Assembly (NCBI GenBank): GCA_020853395.1
Contig: JADYYY010000011.1
Coordinates: 186,001 to 250,000, forward strand
DNA from: Acidobacteriota bacterium
Lineage (GTDB): Bacteria; Acidobacteriota; Vicinamibacteria; Vicinamibacterales; SCN-69-37
Length of the DNA stretch: 64,000 nucleotides
Reading direction: 5' to 3'
Shown here: piece after piece, positions 35,800 to 44,365 of the stretch
Layout of the letters: every line of letters begins with the position of its first letter
Numbering within the stretch: position 1 is the first letter of the stretch
The notes under the pieces: model-generated
Seen by the model: the letters and a program-made list of their open reading frames with translations, nothing else
Told to the model about the DNA's origin: nothing
The model's database searches: none
Translations under genes and position numbers: made by a program

Positions 35800-36092
35800 G
35801 CGGCTCGAGGCTCGTCTGCGATTCGTTCGAGGAACGCCGTAGCGACCCCAGCCGCACACGGAGGCCACGAACACGGTCCTGGCGGCGCGAACGGGACCAG
35901 GCGCCGATTGGCGCAACGTGCCCGTCGTGCGGCTCGTCCAGCATTCAATGGCTCGAAGACGCGAGCCCAGACGCGTCAGCCGACTACTATCGCTGCCGGC
36001 CTTGTGGCCAGCACTGGGTGATTCGCCGCAACGGCAGCCAGATCGCCGCGTGCCTGCCGCTCAGATGTGCTCCACCAGCACGTCGTAGATGA
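35796..36092 (+). CDS. Small zinc-ribbon protein
   Basis: A 98-residue protein whose centre has a CPSCGSSS.....YRCRPCGQHWVI zinc-ribbon pattern (two CXXC pairs about 24 residues apart). The N-terminal 35 residues are basic and low in complexity, so a shorter start is possible. The ATG overlaps the lipoprotein stop (ATGA), and the 3' end overlaps the convergent gene by 32 bp. Single-ribbon proteins of this sort are common and uncharacterised in Acidobacteriota. The cysteine spacing is the main support for calling it real. Confidence 0.55.
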   Translation: MSGSRLVCDSFEERRSDPSRTRRPRTRSWRRERDQAPIGATCPSCGSSSIQWLEDASPDASADYYRCRPCGQHWVIRRNGSQIAACLPLRCAPPARRR

Positions 36093-37056
36093 TCTGCTGG
36101 TTCTTGTACGGATCCTGCGTCATCGGATTGCCGGGCTGCGGCGGCGAATTCGGATTCGGCGTGTTGGCCTCGATGGAAAAGAGCCCCGTGTAGCCGAGCT
36201 CGCGCGCGAGCGCGAGGCCCGCCGGCAAGTCGTAGCGCAGCGGGTTGATCTTCACGTGCGTGTTGCCGTCGGTGAGCGGCAACATCGCGCGCATGCCGGC
36301 GTGCTGCATCTGCTGATCGGGGAAGTTCCCCATGTCGCAGTTGGCGTACGTGCCGGCCGCCTTGATGATCTCCACGAGCAGCAGGTAGGCTGGCGGCCCC
36401 TGCGGCACCGGCGTCGCCGACGGGGACGGGGCTGCGCCACCCTGGCCGGCGGCGGCCGGCGCCGCACCGGGCACCGGCTGGTAGGCGCCGCGGTTCTCCA
36501 TGCCGACCTTCACGCCCTTGCTCCGGCCGTAGTCGCCCATCGCCTTGAGCGCGGCGATGGCGATCGCCTTGTTCTCCTGCGTCGGCGCGCCTTGATTGAC
36601 CATCACGCGCGGGCTGCCCAGCGTGACGGCGTGGTCGATCCAGCGCTTGGTGAGGTCGACGGCCTGCAGCCGCGACGTCAGGTCCGCGGCCGACATGTTC
36701 TGCGCGCCGAACTCGAGGTTGATGTTCGTGACCTTCGAGCCGCTCTTCGCGAGCTTCGCCCTGAACTCACGTAGCCACGAGTCCTCGGTCGAGAGCAGGT
36801 GGCCGTGCTGCAGCTCGACGTTGTGCACGCCCCAACGATCGGCATAGAGCTCGCCGATGTCCATGAGGTCGAGCGTCCGCTCCGGCGAGCTCGCCGCATC
36901 CGGCCGCTTCAGGATCCTGTCGAAGCCCAGGCTCATGATCGCGATGCGATCCACCCTGGCCCGGTTGGTGCTCTTCTGCGCGCGCACGCGCCGCGGCATC
37001 ATCACGCTGCCGACCGCCAGCCCCGCCACACCCTTGAGTAACTCCCGCCGTTGCAT
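36061..37056 (-). CDS. Tat-exported sugar isomerase/epimerase-like TIM barrel (paralogue 2)
   Basis: A 331-residue member of the same family as 26137-27114, with a Tat signal (QRRELLKGVAGL). The metal-site residues are Glu187 (GMEN), Asp241 (NCDMG), His267 (HVKINP) and Glu296 (SIEAN). It is the most divergent of the four paralogues, has a Pro/Ala/Gly-rich insert around 195-220 and ends in a longer, different tail (QQIIYDVLVEHI). Ribosome site AGAGGAGCGCGGC precedes ATG 37056. Same strand as the DUF1080/FG-GAP gene upstream (204-bp gap), perhaps one operon. Likely substrate: a free or oxidised sugar in the periplasm (inference). Confidence 0.87.
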   Translation of the reverse strand: MQRRELLKGVAGLAVGSVMMPRRVRAQKSTNRARVDRIAIMSLGFDRILKRPDAASSPERTLDLMDIGELYADRWGVHNVELQHGHLLSTEDSWLREFRAKLAKSGSKVTNINLEFGAQNMSAADLTSRLQAVDLTKRWIDHAVTLGSPRVMVNQGAPTQENKAIAIAALKAMGDYGRSKGVKVGMENRGAYQPVPGAAPAAAGQGGAAPSPSATPVPQGPPAYLLLVEIIKAAGTYANCDMGNFPDQQMQHAGMRAMLPLTDGNTHVKINPLRYDLPAGLALARELGYTGLFSIEANTPNPNSPPQPGNPMTQDPYKNQQIIYDVLVEHI

Positions 37057-37260
37057 GCCGCGCTCCTCTCATGCCGGGACCGATCACCGCCTCGCCACGA
37101 CCCGGCTCCATCGCCTGCGTGCGTTTGAACACAGTCTTCTAGCACCAGGGCGTCGGTCGTGCAACCTGCGGGGCGATCGTCCTCTCGCGCTTCGACACGG
37201 CGGGCGCGGCGGCCGACGCCCCGGACGCCGGGGAATCGGCCGCCTTTCGCGCGGGCAGGA

Positions 37261-39387
37261 CTACTTCGTCCCCGGCTTCCGCAGGTTCAGGAACACGTAC
37301 GTGCCGAGATTGGCCGACGTGATGATGTCGTTCATGCCGTCGCCGTTCAAGTCGGCGACCACCAGGTGCGAGCCGACGCCTGAGCGGTTGTGGACGAGCT
37401 CAGGCTCGAAGCGGGCGCCGCCCGGCGCCGCCTTGTCCCGCACCGTCCGGTAGACGTACAGGACCGGCTCGCTCCACGGATCCGGATCGGAGTAGCCGAA
37501 GTGCGACATGTACCGCTTGCCGGTGACGAGGTCGGGGATCCGGTCGCCGTCCATGTCCGCGCACGCCGCGGCGTGCGGCTCGGTGAACGTGACGTTGCCG
37601 GCGTTCTTCGTCAGGAAGTTGTCCATGACGATGTGCTCGACGAAGGTGATGGTCTTGGCGGCATCGCGCTTCTGCTCCCACCACGCGATGCCGAACCCGT
37701 GCCCTTCCATCGGCCCGACGGCGTCCATCAGCCCGTCGCCGTTGACGTCGTAGCCGCAGATCTCCGCGCCGCCGGCGCCGCCCTGCGAGGCGCCCCAGCG
37801 GCCGAAGGGCGTCGGATGCAGCGTCCAGGTGCCCGACGTGCCCGTCGGCGGCTGCTCCCACCATCCGTACGCGTTCAGGAAGTCCATGCGGCCGTCGCCG
37901 TTGATGTCCGCGACGCCCAGGCCGTGACCGATGTTGACGCCCCACGGTCCCGGCTCCGACACGTCGCGCGTCACCCACAGCGACGTCGGGTTGTTCGGAT
38001 CCCACCGGGCTGGATCGAACGTCGAGTAGCGCAGGCGGTTCATGCCCGCGTGGATGAGGTCGGGCCGCTTGTCGCCGTCGATGTCCTTGAAGAGCGTCTC
38101 TTCGTTGCCGACCGGCTGAATCGTCGCGTACTTCCGCCAGTGCCGTGACTGGCCCTTGGGATTCTCGAACAGCCAGCCCGTGCCGTTGCCCGCGTTGCCG
38201 CTCATCTGCAGCACGTCGGCCCAGCCGTCGCCGGTGAAGTCGTAGGCGACGTTCACCATCGCCGGGATCGGCCATTCGGACGTCGGATTGAACGAGACGG
38301 GCGCGTAGATCTGCTTGCCGACCTTGTAATCGGGCCCGAGGTAGTAGAAGGCGCCTGCGGCGATGTCCGGCACCGAGTCGTGGTTGAAGTCGGCGACGGC
38401 GGCGCTCCAGGAGTAGTAGTGCGGATCGACGCGGATCTCCCTGAAGGTCTTGCCGGTCTCGACCGGCGCCCAGGTGTGGTTCAGGATGTCCTTGTACATG
38501 AAGTCCTTGATCCGAACCTCGCCGCTGCCGCCGACGTAGAAGCCGATCTGCCCGAAGCCGTCCTTGTCGGCATCGGGAATCGTGCGGCCGGCGCCGCCGC
38601 CGAGCGAGCCGCCGTTGAACTTCGGCTGCACGCTGTTCTCCGACAAGAGCACTTCGACGTCGTTGTAGCCGCCGGCGGCGTAGGCACCGGCGGGCCGATC
38701 GGCCAGCCGCGACTCCTTCGGATACTTGGCGGCCAGCTCGGGCGACATCGGGGGCGCTGGCCCTGCGCTGACCGCACGGCCACCGCCGAGCTGGGCGGTC
38801 AGGGCCGTCATGCGCGCCGTCGCGCTCTCGGCCGCTCCTGCACCGGCTGGCGCGCCGCCGCCGGCGCCCGCCGCGCGGCCGCCGCCCGCCGCTGCGGCCG
38901 CGCCGCCAGGCGCCGCACCTGCGCCGGCACCCTGACGGCCGCCGCCACCGCCGCGGCCGGCCGGCGCCGGCAGCGCCTCGCGGCCGATCTCCTTGCCGCT
39001 CGCATCGATCTTCACGAGGTACGGCACGAGGTCGTTCTCGGTGACCGACATGAGCACGCCCTTCATGCCGCCGTCCGGGGTCTTCTCGGCACGCATGAGG
39101 ATGCCGGCTCTGCAGCCGCCGGCGCACTTCATGCTCGCGTAGATCTGCGTGTCCTGGAAGTCCTTGCCGTCGACCAGCAGCCAGCCGCCGCTCGCTTCTT
39201 TCGGCGTGCCGACGATCTCGCCGTTCTGCATTGTCCAGTCCGCGGCGCCGATCGGCTTGAACCCGCTCAGCGCCGTGCCCGTAAACCGATAGTCCGCCCT
39301 GAAGGTCGGACCCGCCGTGAAGACCGACATCGCCAGCAGCAGAGACGCTGCTGCGGTCGCGACCGTCATCGTGCGCCAGTTCCTCAT
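37261..39387 (-). CDS. DUF1080-like domain fused to seven FG-GAP/VCBS repeats
   Basis: A 708-residue exported protein (signal MTVATAAASLLLAMSVFTAG). Residues about 25-345 form a concanavalin-like DUF1080-type sandwich (WTMQNGEIVGTPKEASGGWL, RIKDFMYKDI), interrupted by a Gly/Ala-rich insert around 145-200. Residues 355-705 hold seven calcium-loop repeats, for example ADFNHDSVPDIAAG, KDIDGDKRPDLIHA, ADINGDGRMDFLNA and ADLNGDGMNDIITS, giving a seven-bladed propeller. DUF1080 is the family now named 3-keto-disaccharide hydrolase. Start ATG 39387 follows GGGAGACAACGT. It is divergent from the regulator at 39575. Confidence 0.88.
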   Translation of the reverse strand: MRNWRTMTVATAAASLLLAMSVFTAGPTFRADYRFTGTALSGFKPIGAADWTMQNGEIVGTPKEASGGWLLVDGKDFQDTQIYASMKCAGGCRAGILMRAEKTPDGGMKGVLMSVTENDLVPYLVKIDASGKEIGREALPAPAGRGGGGGRQGAGAGAAPGGAAAAAGGGRAAGAGGGAPAGAGAAESATARMTALTAQLGGGRAVSAGPAPPMSPELAAKYPKESRLADRPAGAYAAGGYNDVEVLLSENSVQPKFNGGSLGGGAGRTIPDADKDGFGQIGFYVGGSGEVRIKDFMYKDILNHTWAPVETGKTFREIRVDPHYYSWSAAVADFNHDSVPDIAAGAFYYLGPDYKVGKQIYAPVSFNPTSEWPIPAMVNVAYDFTGDGWADVLQMSGNAGNGTGWLFENPKGQSRHWRKYATIQPVGNEETLFKDIDGDKRPDLIHAGMNRLRYSTFDPARWDPNNPTSLWVTRDVSEPGPWGVNIGHGLGVADINGDGRMDFLNAYGWWEQPPTGTSGTWTLHPTPFGRWGASQGGAGGAEICGYDVNGDGLMDAVGPMEGHGFGIAWWEQKRDAAKTITFVEHIVMDNFLTKNAGNVTFTEPHAAACADMDGDRIPDLVTGKRYMSHFGYSDPDPWSEPVLYVYRTVRDKAAPGGARFEPELVHNRSGVGSHLVVADLNGDGMNDIITSANLGTYVFLNLRKPGTK

Positions 39388-39529
39388 ACGTTGTCTCCCA
39401 GTCCCGTCGATCGACATCGAGGTCCAAATGAATGGCGTGCGCGGTCGTCGTTTCCGCCGACGCCCATGGCACCGCCCGATGCGTGGTGTAGCATGGGCGT
39501 CATCGCCCTGGCGCACTCAGGCCGAGGAT

Positions 39530-39547
39530 GTTCGAAGTTTTTCGAAC
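39530..39547. promoter_or_regulatory. Inverted repeat GTTCGAA-N4-TTCGAAC
   Basis: A perfect 7-bp inverted repeat with 4-base spacer (GTTT) in the divergent control region, 27 bp before the CadC-like regulator's start and 143 bp before the DUF1080/FG-GAP gene. Size and placement suit an operator for autoregulation by the regulator itself. Confidence 0.5.
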
Positions 39548-39574
39548 TATTTCTCGGCCGCGGCGCGGGCCGTC

Positions 39575-41950
39575 ATGACGCCGAGGCCTCCAGCCCGCTT
39601 CTACCGCGTCGGATCCTGCCAGATCGACGCCCGCCGCCGGCAGCTCTGGCGCGACGGCGAGCCGGTGCCGCTCACGGCGAAGACGTTCGATCTGCTCCTT
39701 TTCCTGGTCCGGCGCCCCAACCGCGTCATCGAGAAGGCGGAGTTCTTCGCCGTGCTCTGGCGCGATACCACGGTCGTCGAAGCGAACCTGGTGCGGCAGG
39801 TGTCCCTCCTGCGCAAAGCGCTGGGCCAGCGCTCCGACAGCCACGATTACATCGTCACGATTCCCGGGCGGGGGTACGAGTTCGTTGCGGACGTCGAGGA
39901 GCTCGAGGCGGAGCCTCCAGCGGCCGTCCAAGACGAGGCGGCGCCCCCTGCGATGGCCCAGCGGCCGCGCCCGGAAGGGCAGGACGGGCCGGAAAGGCAG
40001 GAAGGACACGGGGAGCCGGCCGCGCCGAGAGGCGAAGGCGCCGTTGCCGCGGCATCCAGGTCCGTGTGGGTGGGCGCGATGCTGACCGCCGTCGTGGTGA
40101 TCGCCGGGATCAGCGCGAGCGCCTTGTGGTGGACCTCTGGACTCGATCGGCAGGCGTCGTCAGCCGAGCGCGTGCTTCGGCAGGTGACCTACGAAGAAGG
40201 GTCGCCACGCGAGCCGTCCTGGTCGCCCGATGGCCGGCAGATCGCGTTCACGTCCGACAAGTCCGGCAACGCGGATCTCTGGGTGCAGACGCTCGACGCG
40301 CCGGGCCCGCGGCAGCTCACCACGGACTCGGCGCAGGATACGACGCCCGACTGGTCGCCGGATGGTCGCTGGATCGTCTTTCGATCGGAACGGGACGGCG
40401 GCGGCATCTTCCGGATCTCGGCGGACGGGACCCGCGAGGAGCGCGTCGCGACGTTCGGCTTTCACCCGCAGTGGTCTCGCGCCGGCGATCTGATCCTGTT
40501 CTCGGGTCCGACCGTTCGCACCGGGCCTCGCAAGTTCTTCGTCGTCGAGCCGGATGGCGGCATTCCGCGGGAGGTCGCGGTCGACATCGTGGCCCGCTTC
40601 ACGAACGCGGGCACGGTGAAGGTCGGCTGGCTCAACTCGGTGACCGCCGCGTGGCATCCGGATGGCCGCCGTGTCTCGTTCTGGGGCCGGGCCGCCGACG
40701 GCCGATGGGAGCTCGTCACGACCGACGTGGCCGGCCGCAGGCCCACCGTGTCGGACATTCCCGCGCCGGCGCAGGAGAAGCTCCAGCGCGAAGTGGCATT
40801 CAGCCGGTTCGTCTGGGGTCCCGACGGCCGTCACCTCTACTTCGAAGGCGAAGCGGCGGCCGCCACCAACATCTGGCGCGTCGCGGTGAACGCCGCCACG
40901 CTGGCGTGGCTCGACCTTCCCGAACGTCTGACGATGAGCGCCGGCGAAGAGCGCGACCTGGCGATCGCGCCAGACGGCACATCGCTCGCGATCAGCATCG
41001 GGTCGGCGCGCACGCGGCTGTGGGCGATCGACTTCGACGGCCGGACCGGCCAGATCGTGGGTCAGGGCGACGTGCTGACGTCCGGCAACGCCGGCGAGAT
41101 CGACGCGGAGGCGACGCGGGACGGGACGAAGATCGCCTACCGCGCGACGCGCGCCGGACGGAACGAGGTCTGGGAGCTCGATACGGCGAGCCGGCAGGAG
41201 CGGCTGCTGCTCGCCTCGACGGGCTGGCGCCCGTCGCTGCCGCGCTGGTCGCCGGACGGGCGCCTCATGGCCTTCAACCGCGGGACGCTGCAGGAGCGCG
41301 ATGCGCGGGTGGCGGACGCGATTTCGGTGCTCTCGCCGGCGGAGGGACGCGAGCGCCTGGTCTCGCTGCCGCCCGGCGCGAACATGAGGCCCACCGACTG
41401 GTCCGCCGACGGCCACACCATTCTCGGCGAGTGTCACGTCGCGGCGGATCAGCCGATGTCCGTCTGTGGACTCCGCGTCGACGCCGCCGGCGAGTCCGGC
41501 TCGGCGATGCGGATGATCGCCACCGACCCGCGGCTGAACCTCTGGGTGCCGCGGCTCTCTCCCGATCAGCGGTGGGTCGCGTTTCTCGCCGCGGGCGTGG
41601 TGGACGCGCCAACGTCACAGGTCTTCGTCACCGGCGTGACCGGCGGTGCGTGGATTCCCGTGACCGATGGGCAGTCGTTCGACGACAAGCCGCGCTGGTC
41701 GCCGGACGGCAGGACGATCTACTTCATCTCGAGCCGCGAGGGCGTGCTGAACGTCTGGGCGCGTCGCTTCGATCCGGCGGCCGGCCGCCCCGCCGGCCAA
41801 CCGTTCAGGGTCACGGACTTCTCGGGACCGGAGCGGATTCTGCCCTCGCAGATCTCGCGCATCGAGTTCGCTGTGACGCGCGACCGGCTGATTCTGCCGA
41901 TCACCGAACCGGCCAGCAATCTCTGGGTCCTCGAGCACGCCGACCGGTAG
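39575..41950 (+). CDS. Membrane winged-helix regulator (CadC/ToxR-like) with TolB propeller sensor
   Basis: A 791-residue one-component regulator. Residues 10-107 are an OmpR/CadC-type winged helix (LTAKTFDLLLFLVRRPNR, EANLVRQVSLLRKALG, YIVTIPGRGYEFVADV). A Pro/Glu-rich linker leads to a transmembrane helix at 164-186. Residues 195-791 are periplasmic TolB/WD40-like blades (PSWSPDGRQIAFTSDKSGN, PDWSPDGRWIVFRSERDG, PRWSPDGRTIYFISSREG). It should sense an extracytoplasmic signal and act directly on DNA. Its position beside DUF1080 and sugar isomerase genes suggests control of that region. ATG 39575 was chosen at the start of the wing domain; the frame is open upstream. Confidence 0.9.
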   Translation: MTPRPPARFYRVGSCQIDARRRQLWRDGEPVPLTAKTFDLLLFLVRRPNRVIEKAEFFAVLWRDTTVVEANLVRQVSLLRKALGQRSDSHDYIVTIPGRGYEFVADVEELEAEPPAAVQDEAAPPAMAQRPRPEGQDGPERQEGHGEPAAPRGEGAVAAASRSVWVGAMLTAVVVIAGISASALWWTSGLDRQASSAERVLRQVTYEEGSPREPSWSPDGRQIAFTSDKSGNADLWVQTLDAPGPRQLTTDSAQDTTPDWSPDGRWIVFRSERDGGGIFRISADGTREERVATFGFHPQWSRAGDLILFSGPTVRTGPRKFFVVEPDGGIPREVAVDIVARFTNAGTVKVGWLNSVTAAWHPDGRRVSFWGRAADGRWELVTTDVAGRRPTVSDIPAPAQEKLQREVAFSRFVWGPDGRHLYFEGEAAAATNIWRVAVNAATLAWLDLPERLTMSAGEERDLAIAPDGTSLAISIGSARTRLWAIDFDGRTGQIVGQGDVLTSGNAGEIDAEATRDGTKIAYRATRAGRNEVWELDTASRQERLLLASTGWRPSLPRWSPDGRLMAFNRGTLQERDARVADAISVLSPAEGRERLVSLPPGANMRPTDWSADGHTILGECHVAADQPMSVCGLRVDAAGESGSAMRMIATDPRLNLWVPRLSPDQRWVAFLAAGVVDAPTSQVFVTGVTGGAWIPVTDGQSFDDKPRWSPDGRTIYFISSREGVLNVWARRFDPAAGRPAGQPFRVTDFSGPERILPSQISRIEFAVTRDRLILPITEPASNLWVLEHADR

Positions 41951-41976
41951 CGCGCCGAGCCTGGGCGGCGCGGCCG

Positions 41977-43008
41977 CTACGGCAGGTTCGTGAGGACCGT
42001 GTTGTAGACGATCCGCACGGCCGGATCCTCGTTGACCTCGATGGTGTACCGGCCCTTGTAGCCGATCGACTCGGCGTACTTGATCGCCGTGCCCAGGTCC
42101 CACGTCGGGCTGACGCGCGTGTGCATGCCGCCGCTGTTGCGCGGGAGCAGGCCCTTGATCGCGTCGTGCAACTCCTGCTGATCGTGGAAGCGGGTGTCGC
42201 CGCCGAAATCGAGGTTGGTGTAGCCGCCGCTCGCGACGGTGCACTCCCAGAGGATGCCCCACACGTATCGGAGGCGTTCCTTCTCGGACATCGCCGGCGG
42301 GGCCGGAGCCGGCGCACCCTGGCCGCGATTGCCGGCCGTCGGCATGCCGCTGCCACGCGTCTCGCCCGAGATCATGATGCCCTTGGGCGTGGCGTAGTCC
42401 TGCAGCTCCTTCCAGAGCGCGGTCACGCCGGCCTTGCTGTCGTCGGTGAGCGCGCCCTGGTTGTGCATGAGGATCGTCACGCCGAGCGCGGGCGACAGGT
42501 CCACCCACTTCTTCGCGCGCGCCAGCCACGCGGCGCGCGCCTCGCCCGCGAGCGCCGCCGCCTTGCCGTCCGGCCCGATCTGGGCCATCGTCCCGATCTC
42601 GATGTTGATCTGGTGCGCCTTGCAGCCGGCCGCGTCGAGCTTCGCCTTCAGCTCGCGGATGTACGACATGTCGGGGGCGTCGTAGTTCTGCGCCACGTGG
42701 TTGCTCTGGAACTGGACGTTCCGGACGCCGTACACGTCGACGTAGTACTGCGGCAGATCGAAGATGTCGAGCGTGCGCTGTGGCGTGGCGTCCTGCCATG
42801 GCAGCTTGATGATGCTGCTGTGGTTCAGCGTCATGATCTCGACGCGGGCCAGCTTCTCCGCCGGCACGTTGGCCGGACCGCCGCGTCCGCCGCCGCCGCG
42901 CCCACCCTGGCGTCCGGCCGCTGGAGGCGGTGCCGGCGCCTGGCCGAATCCCGTCACGCCCATGCCGGCCGCCGCCGCGGTCCCTGTCAGGAATTCACGT
43001 CGATTCAT
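41977..43008 (-). CDS. Tat-exported sugar isomerase/epimerase-like TIM barrel (paralogue 3)
   Basis: A 343-residue paralogue with Tat signal (NRREFLTGTAAA) and a Gly/Pro-rich linker before the barrel. Metal-site residues are Glu216 (SGET), Asp267 (NLDFG), His296 (HTRVSP) and Glu324 (TIEVN); note Arg in place of Lys after the His. Ribosome site TGAGGAGACACC precedes ATG 43008. It is 50 bp downstream of paralogue 4 on the same strand, so the two are probably co-transcribed, and it converges on the CadC-like regulator with 26 bp between. Confidence 0.9.
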   Translation of the reverse strand: MNRREFLTGTAAAAGMGVTGFGQAPAPPPAAGRQGGRGGGGRGGPANVPAEKLARVEIMTLNHSSIIKLPWQDATPQRTLDIFDLPQYYVDVYGVRNVQFQSNHVAQNYDAPDMSYIRELKAKLDAAGCKAHQINIEIGTMAQIGPDGKAAALAGEARAAWLARAKKWVDLSPALGVTILMHNQGALTDDSKAGVTALWKELQDYATPKGIMISGETRGSGMPTAGNRGQGAPAPAPPAMSEKERLRYVWGILWECTVASGGYTNLDFGGDTRFHDQQELHDAIKGLLPRNSGGMHTRVSPTWDLGTAIKYAESIGYKGRYTIEVNEDPAVRIVYNTVLTNLP

Positions 43009-43058
43009 GGTGTCTCCTCATCGAGCGGCCTGCCGTCCGGCCGGCGCATCGCGGCGGC

Positions 43059-44087
43059 TCAGGCGAGCGGGTTCTTCACGTTGGCCAGGATGATGGCGTA
43101 GACCTGCCGCACCGCAGGATGCCCGTTGACTTCGATCGAGTACAGCCCGCGATAGCCGAGCGACTCGGTGAACCGCACGGCCGCGCCGATGTCCCAGTTG
43201 GGGCTCGACTTGATGTGCATGTTGCCTGAAGACGTCGGGTAGAGCGCCTTGATGCCCTCGTGCAGCGTCTGCTGATCGGGCGCGCCGACGTTCCCGATGT
43301 CCACGTTGGAGTAGGCGCCCGCTGCCTTGATCACGTCGGCCAGCAGGGTGAACGCCGTTCGCGCGGTCACGCGGGGATCGGGGGGCGGCGTCGGCGCCTG
43401 CGGCTGTTCGCCGGGCTGGCCGGTGGCGCGTCCGCGTCCACCGCCTGCGCCGCGCGTCTCGGCCGAGATCTTGATCCCCTTCGGCCTCGCGTAGTCCTGG
43501 ATCTCCTTCCAGACCGAGATGCAGTTCGCCTTGTTCTCTTCGTTGAGCCCGGTCTGGTTGAGCATCAGGCGGGTGCAGCCGATGATCGGCGCCGCGTCGA
43601 CCCATCGCTTGCCGAGCGTCATCCACGTCTGGCGCGCCTCGCCCGCTAGGTTCGGTATCGTGCCGATCTCGATGTTGACCTGCGAGGCCGTGACCTTGGC
43701 GGCGTCGAGCCGAGCGCGCATGTCGCGGAAGAACGCCGCGTCGGGCGGCGTCTGGCCGCCGTTCACCAGGTGGCCGTGCTGGAACTCGATGTGGCTGATG
43801 CCGTAGACGTCGCGGTACATCTGGGGCAGGTCGAGCACGTCGAGCGTCTGGTTCTCGTTCGGGGTCGTCGTCCACGGGAACGTCAGCATGTTGCTGAAGT
43901 CGAGCGTCATGATCGCCACGCGCGCGAGCTTGGCCGCGGGCACGTTGGCCGGCGCGCCGCCGCGCCCTCCGCCGGCGCCGCCTCGACCCTGCGGCGGCGC
44001 AGTGATCGGCGCGCCCCCTTGGCCAAATGCGCTGCCGCCGAGCGCCGCCATGCCCGCCGCGCCTGCGAGAAACTTCCGTCGATTCAT
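43059..44087 (-). CDS. Tat-exported sugar isomerase/epimerase-like TIM barrel (paralogue 4)
   Basis: A 342-residue paralogue with Tat signal (NRRKFLAGAAGM). Metal-site residues: Glu210 (SAET), Asp263 (NVDIG), His291 (HIKSSP) and Glu319 (SIEVN). A Pro-rich insert lies around 217-240. It is most similar to paralogues 1 and 3 (shared FQHGHL, VWKEIQDYARPKGIKISAE). First gene of a two-gene operon with 41977-43008. ATG 44087 follows CGGGGGAAGCC; the frame is open upstream but has no signal peptide there. Confidence 0.9.
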   Translation of the reverse strand: MNRRKFLAGAAGMAALGGSAFGQGGAPITAPPQGRGGAGGGRGGAPANVPAAKLARVAIMTLDFSNMLTFPWTTTPNENQTLDVLDLPQMYRDVYGISHIEFQHGHLVNGGQTPPDAAFFRDMRARLDAAKVTASQVNIEIGTIPNLAGEARQTWMTLGKRWVDAAPIIGCTRLMLNQTGLNEENKANCISVWKEIQDYARPKGIKISAETRGAGGGRGRATGQPGEQPQAPTPPPDPRVTARTAFTLLADVIKAAGAYSNVDIGNVGAPDQQTLHEGIKALYPTSSGNMHIKSSPNWDIGAAVRFTESLGYRGLYSIEVNGHPAVRQVYAIILANVKNPLA

Positions 44088-44365
44088 GGCTTCCCCCGGG
44101 AGTGTGGTCGAACCCGCTGCTTTGCTTGGATGCGGATTATCGTCCCCCCCGGCGTTGAATGCAAACCCACTCGCGCGCCACTCTGCAGGCCCGTTGGGCC
44201 TTGCGCGAACGTGCGCGTCGGCGAATGGTCGCGGAGGCCGCCGGTGACCGGCACGCATCGAATGCCGGTGTGGGGCCATCACGTTCGGCTCGCGGGTTGT
44301 CCATCGGGGGGGGGCGGCGCGTGAGCCGAGCATCGGTTGTCTCGCGACTCCGAGAACGGATCGAG

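Noticed and set aside
38380-43101. 1573-codon open frame on the plus strand
   Set aside because: Runs across parts of three real genes in other frames; Arg/Gly/Ala-rich nonsense with no domain.
36061-44087. Cytoplasmic sugar-phosphate isomerases
   Set aside because: The usual database name implies phosphorylated substrates, but all paralogues have twin-arginine signals, so a cytoplasmic sugar-phosphate role is unlikely.
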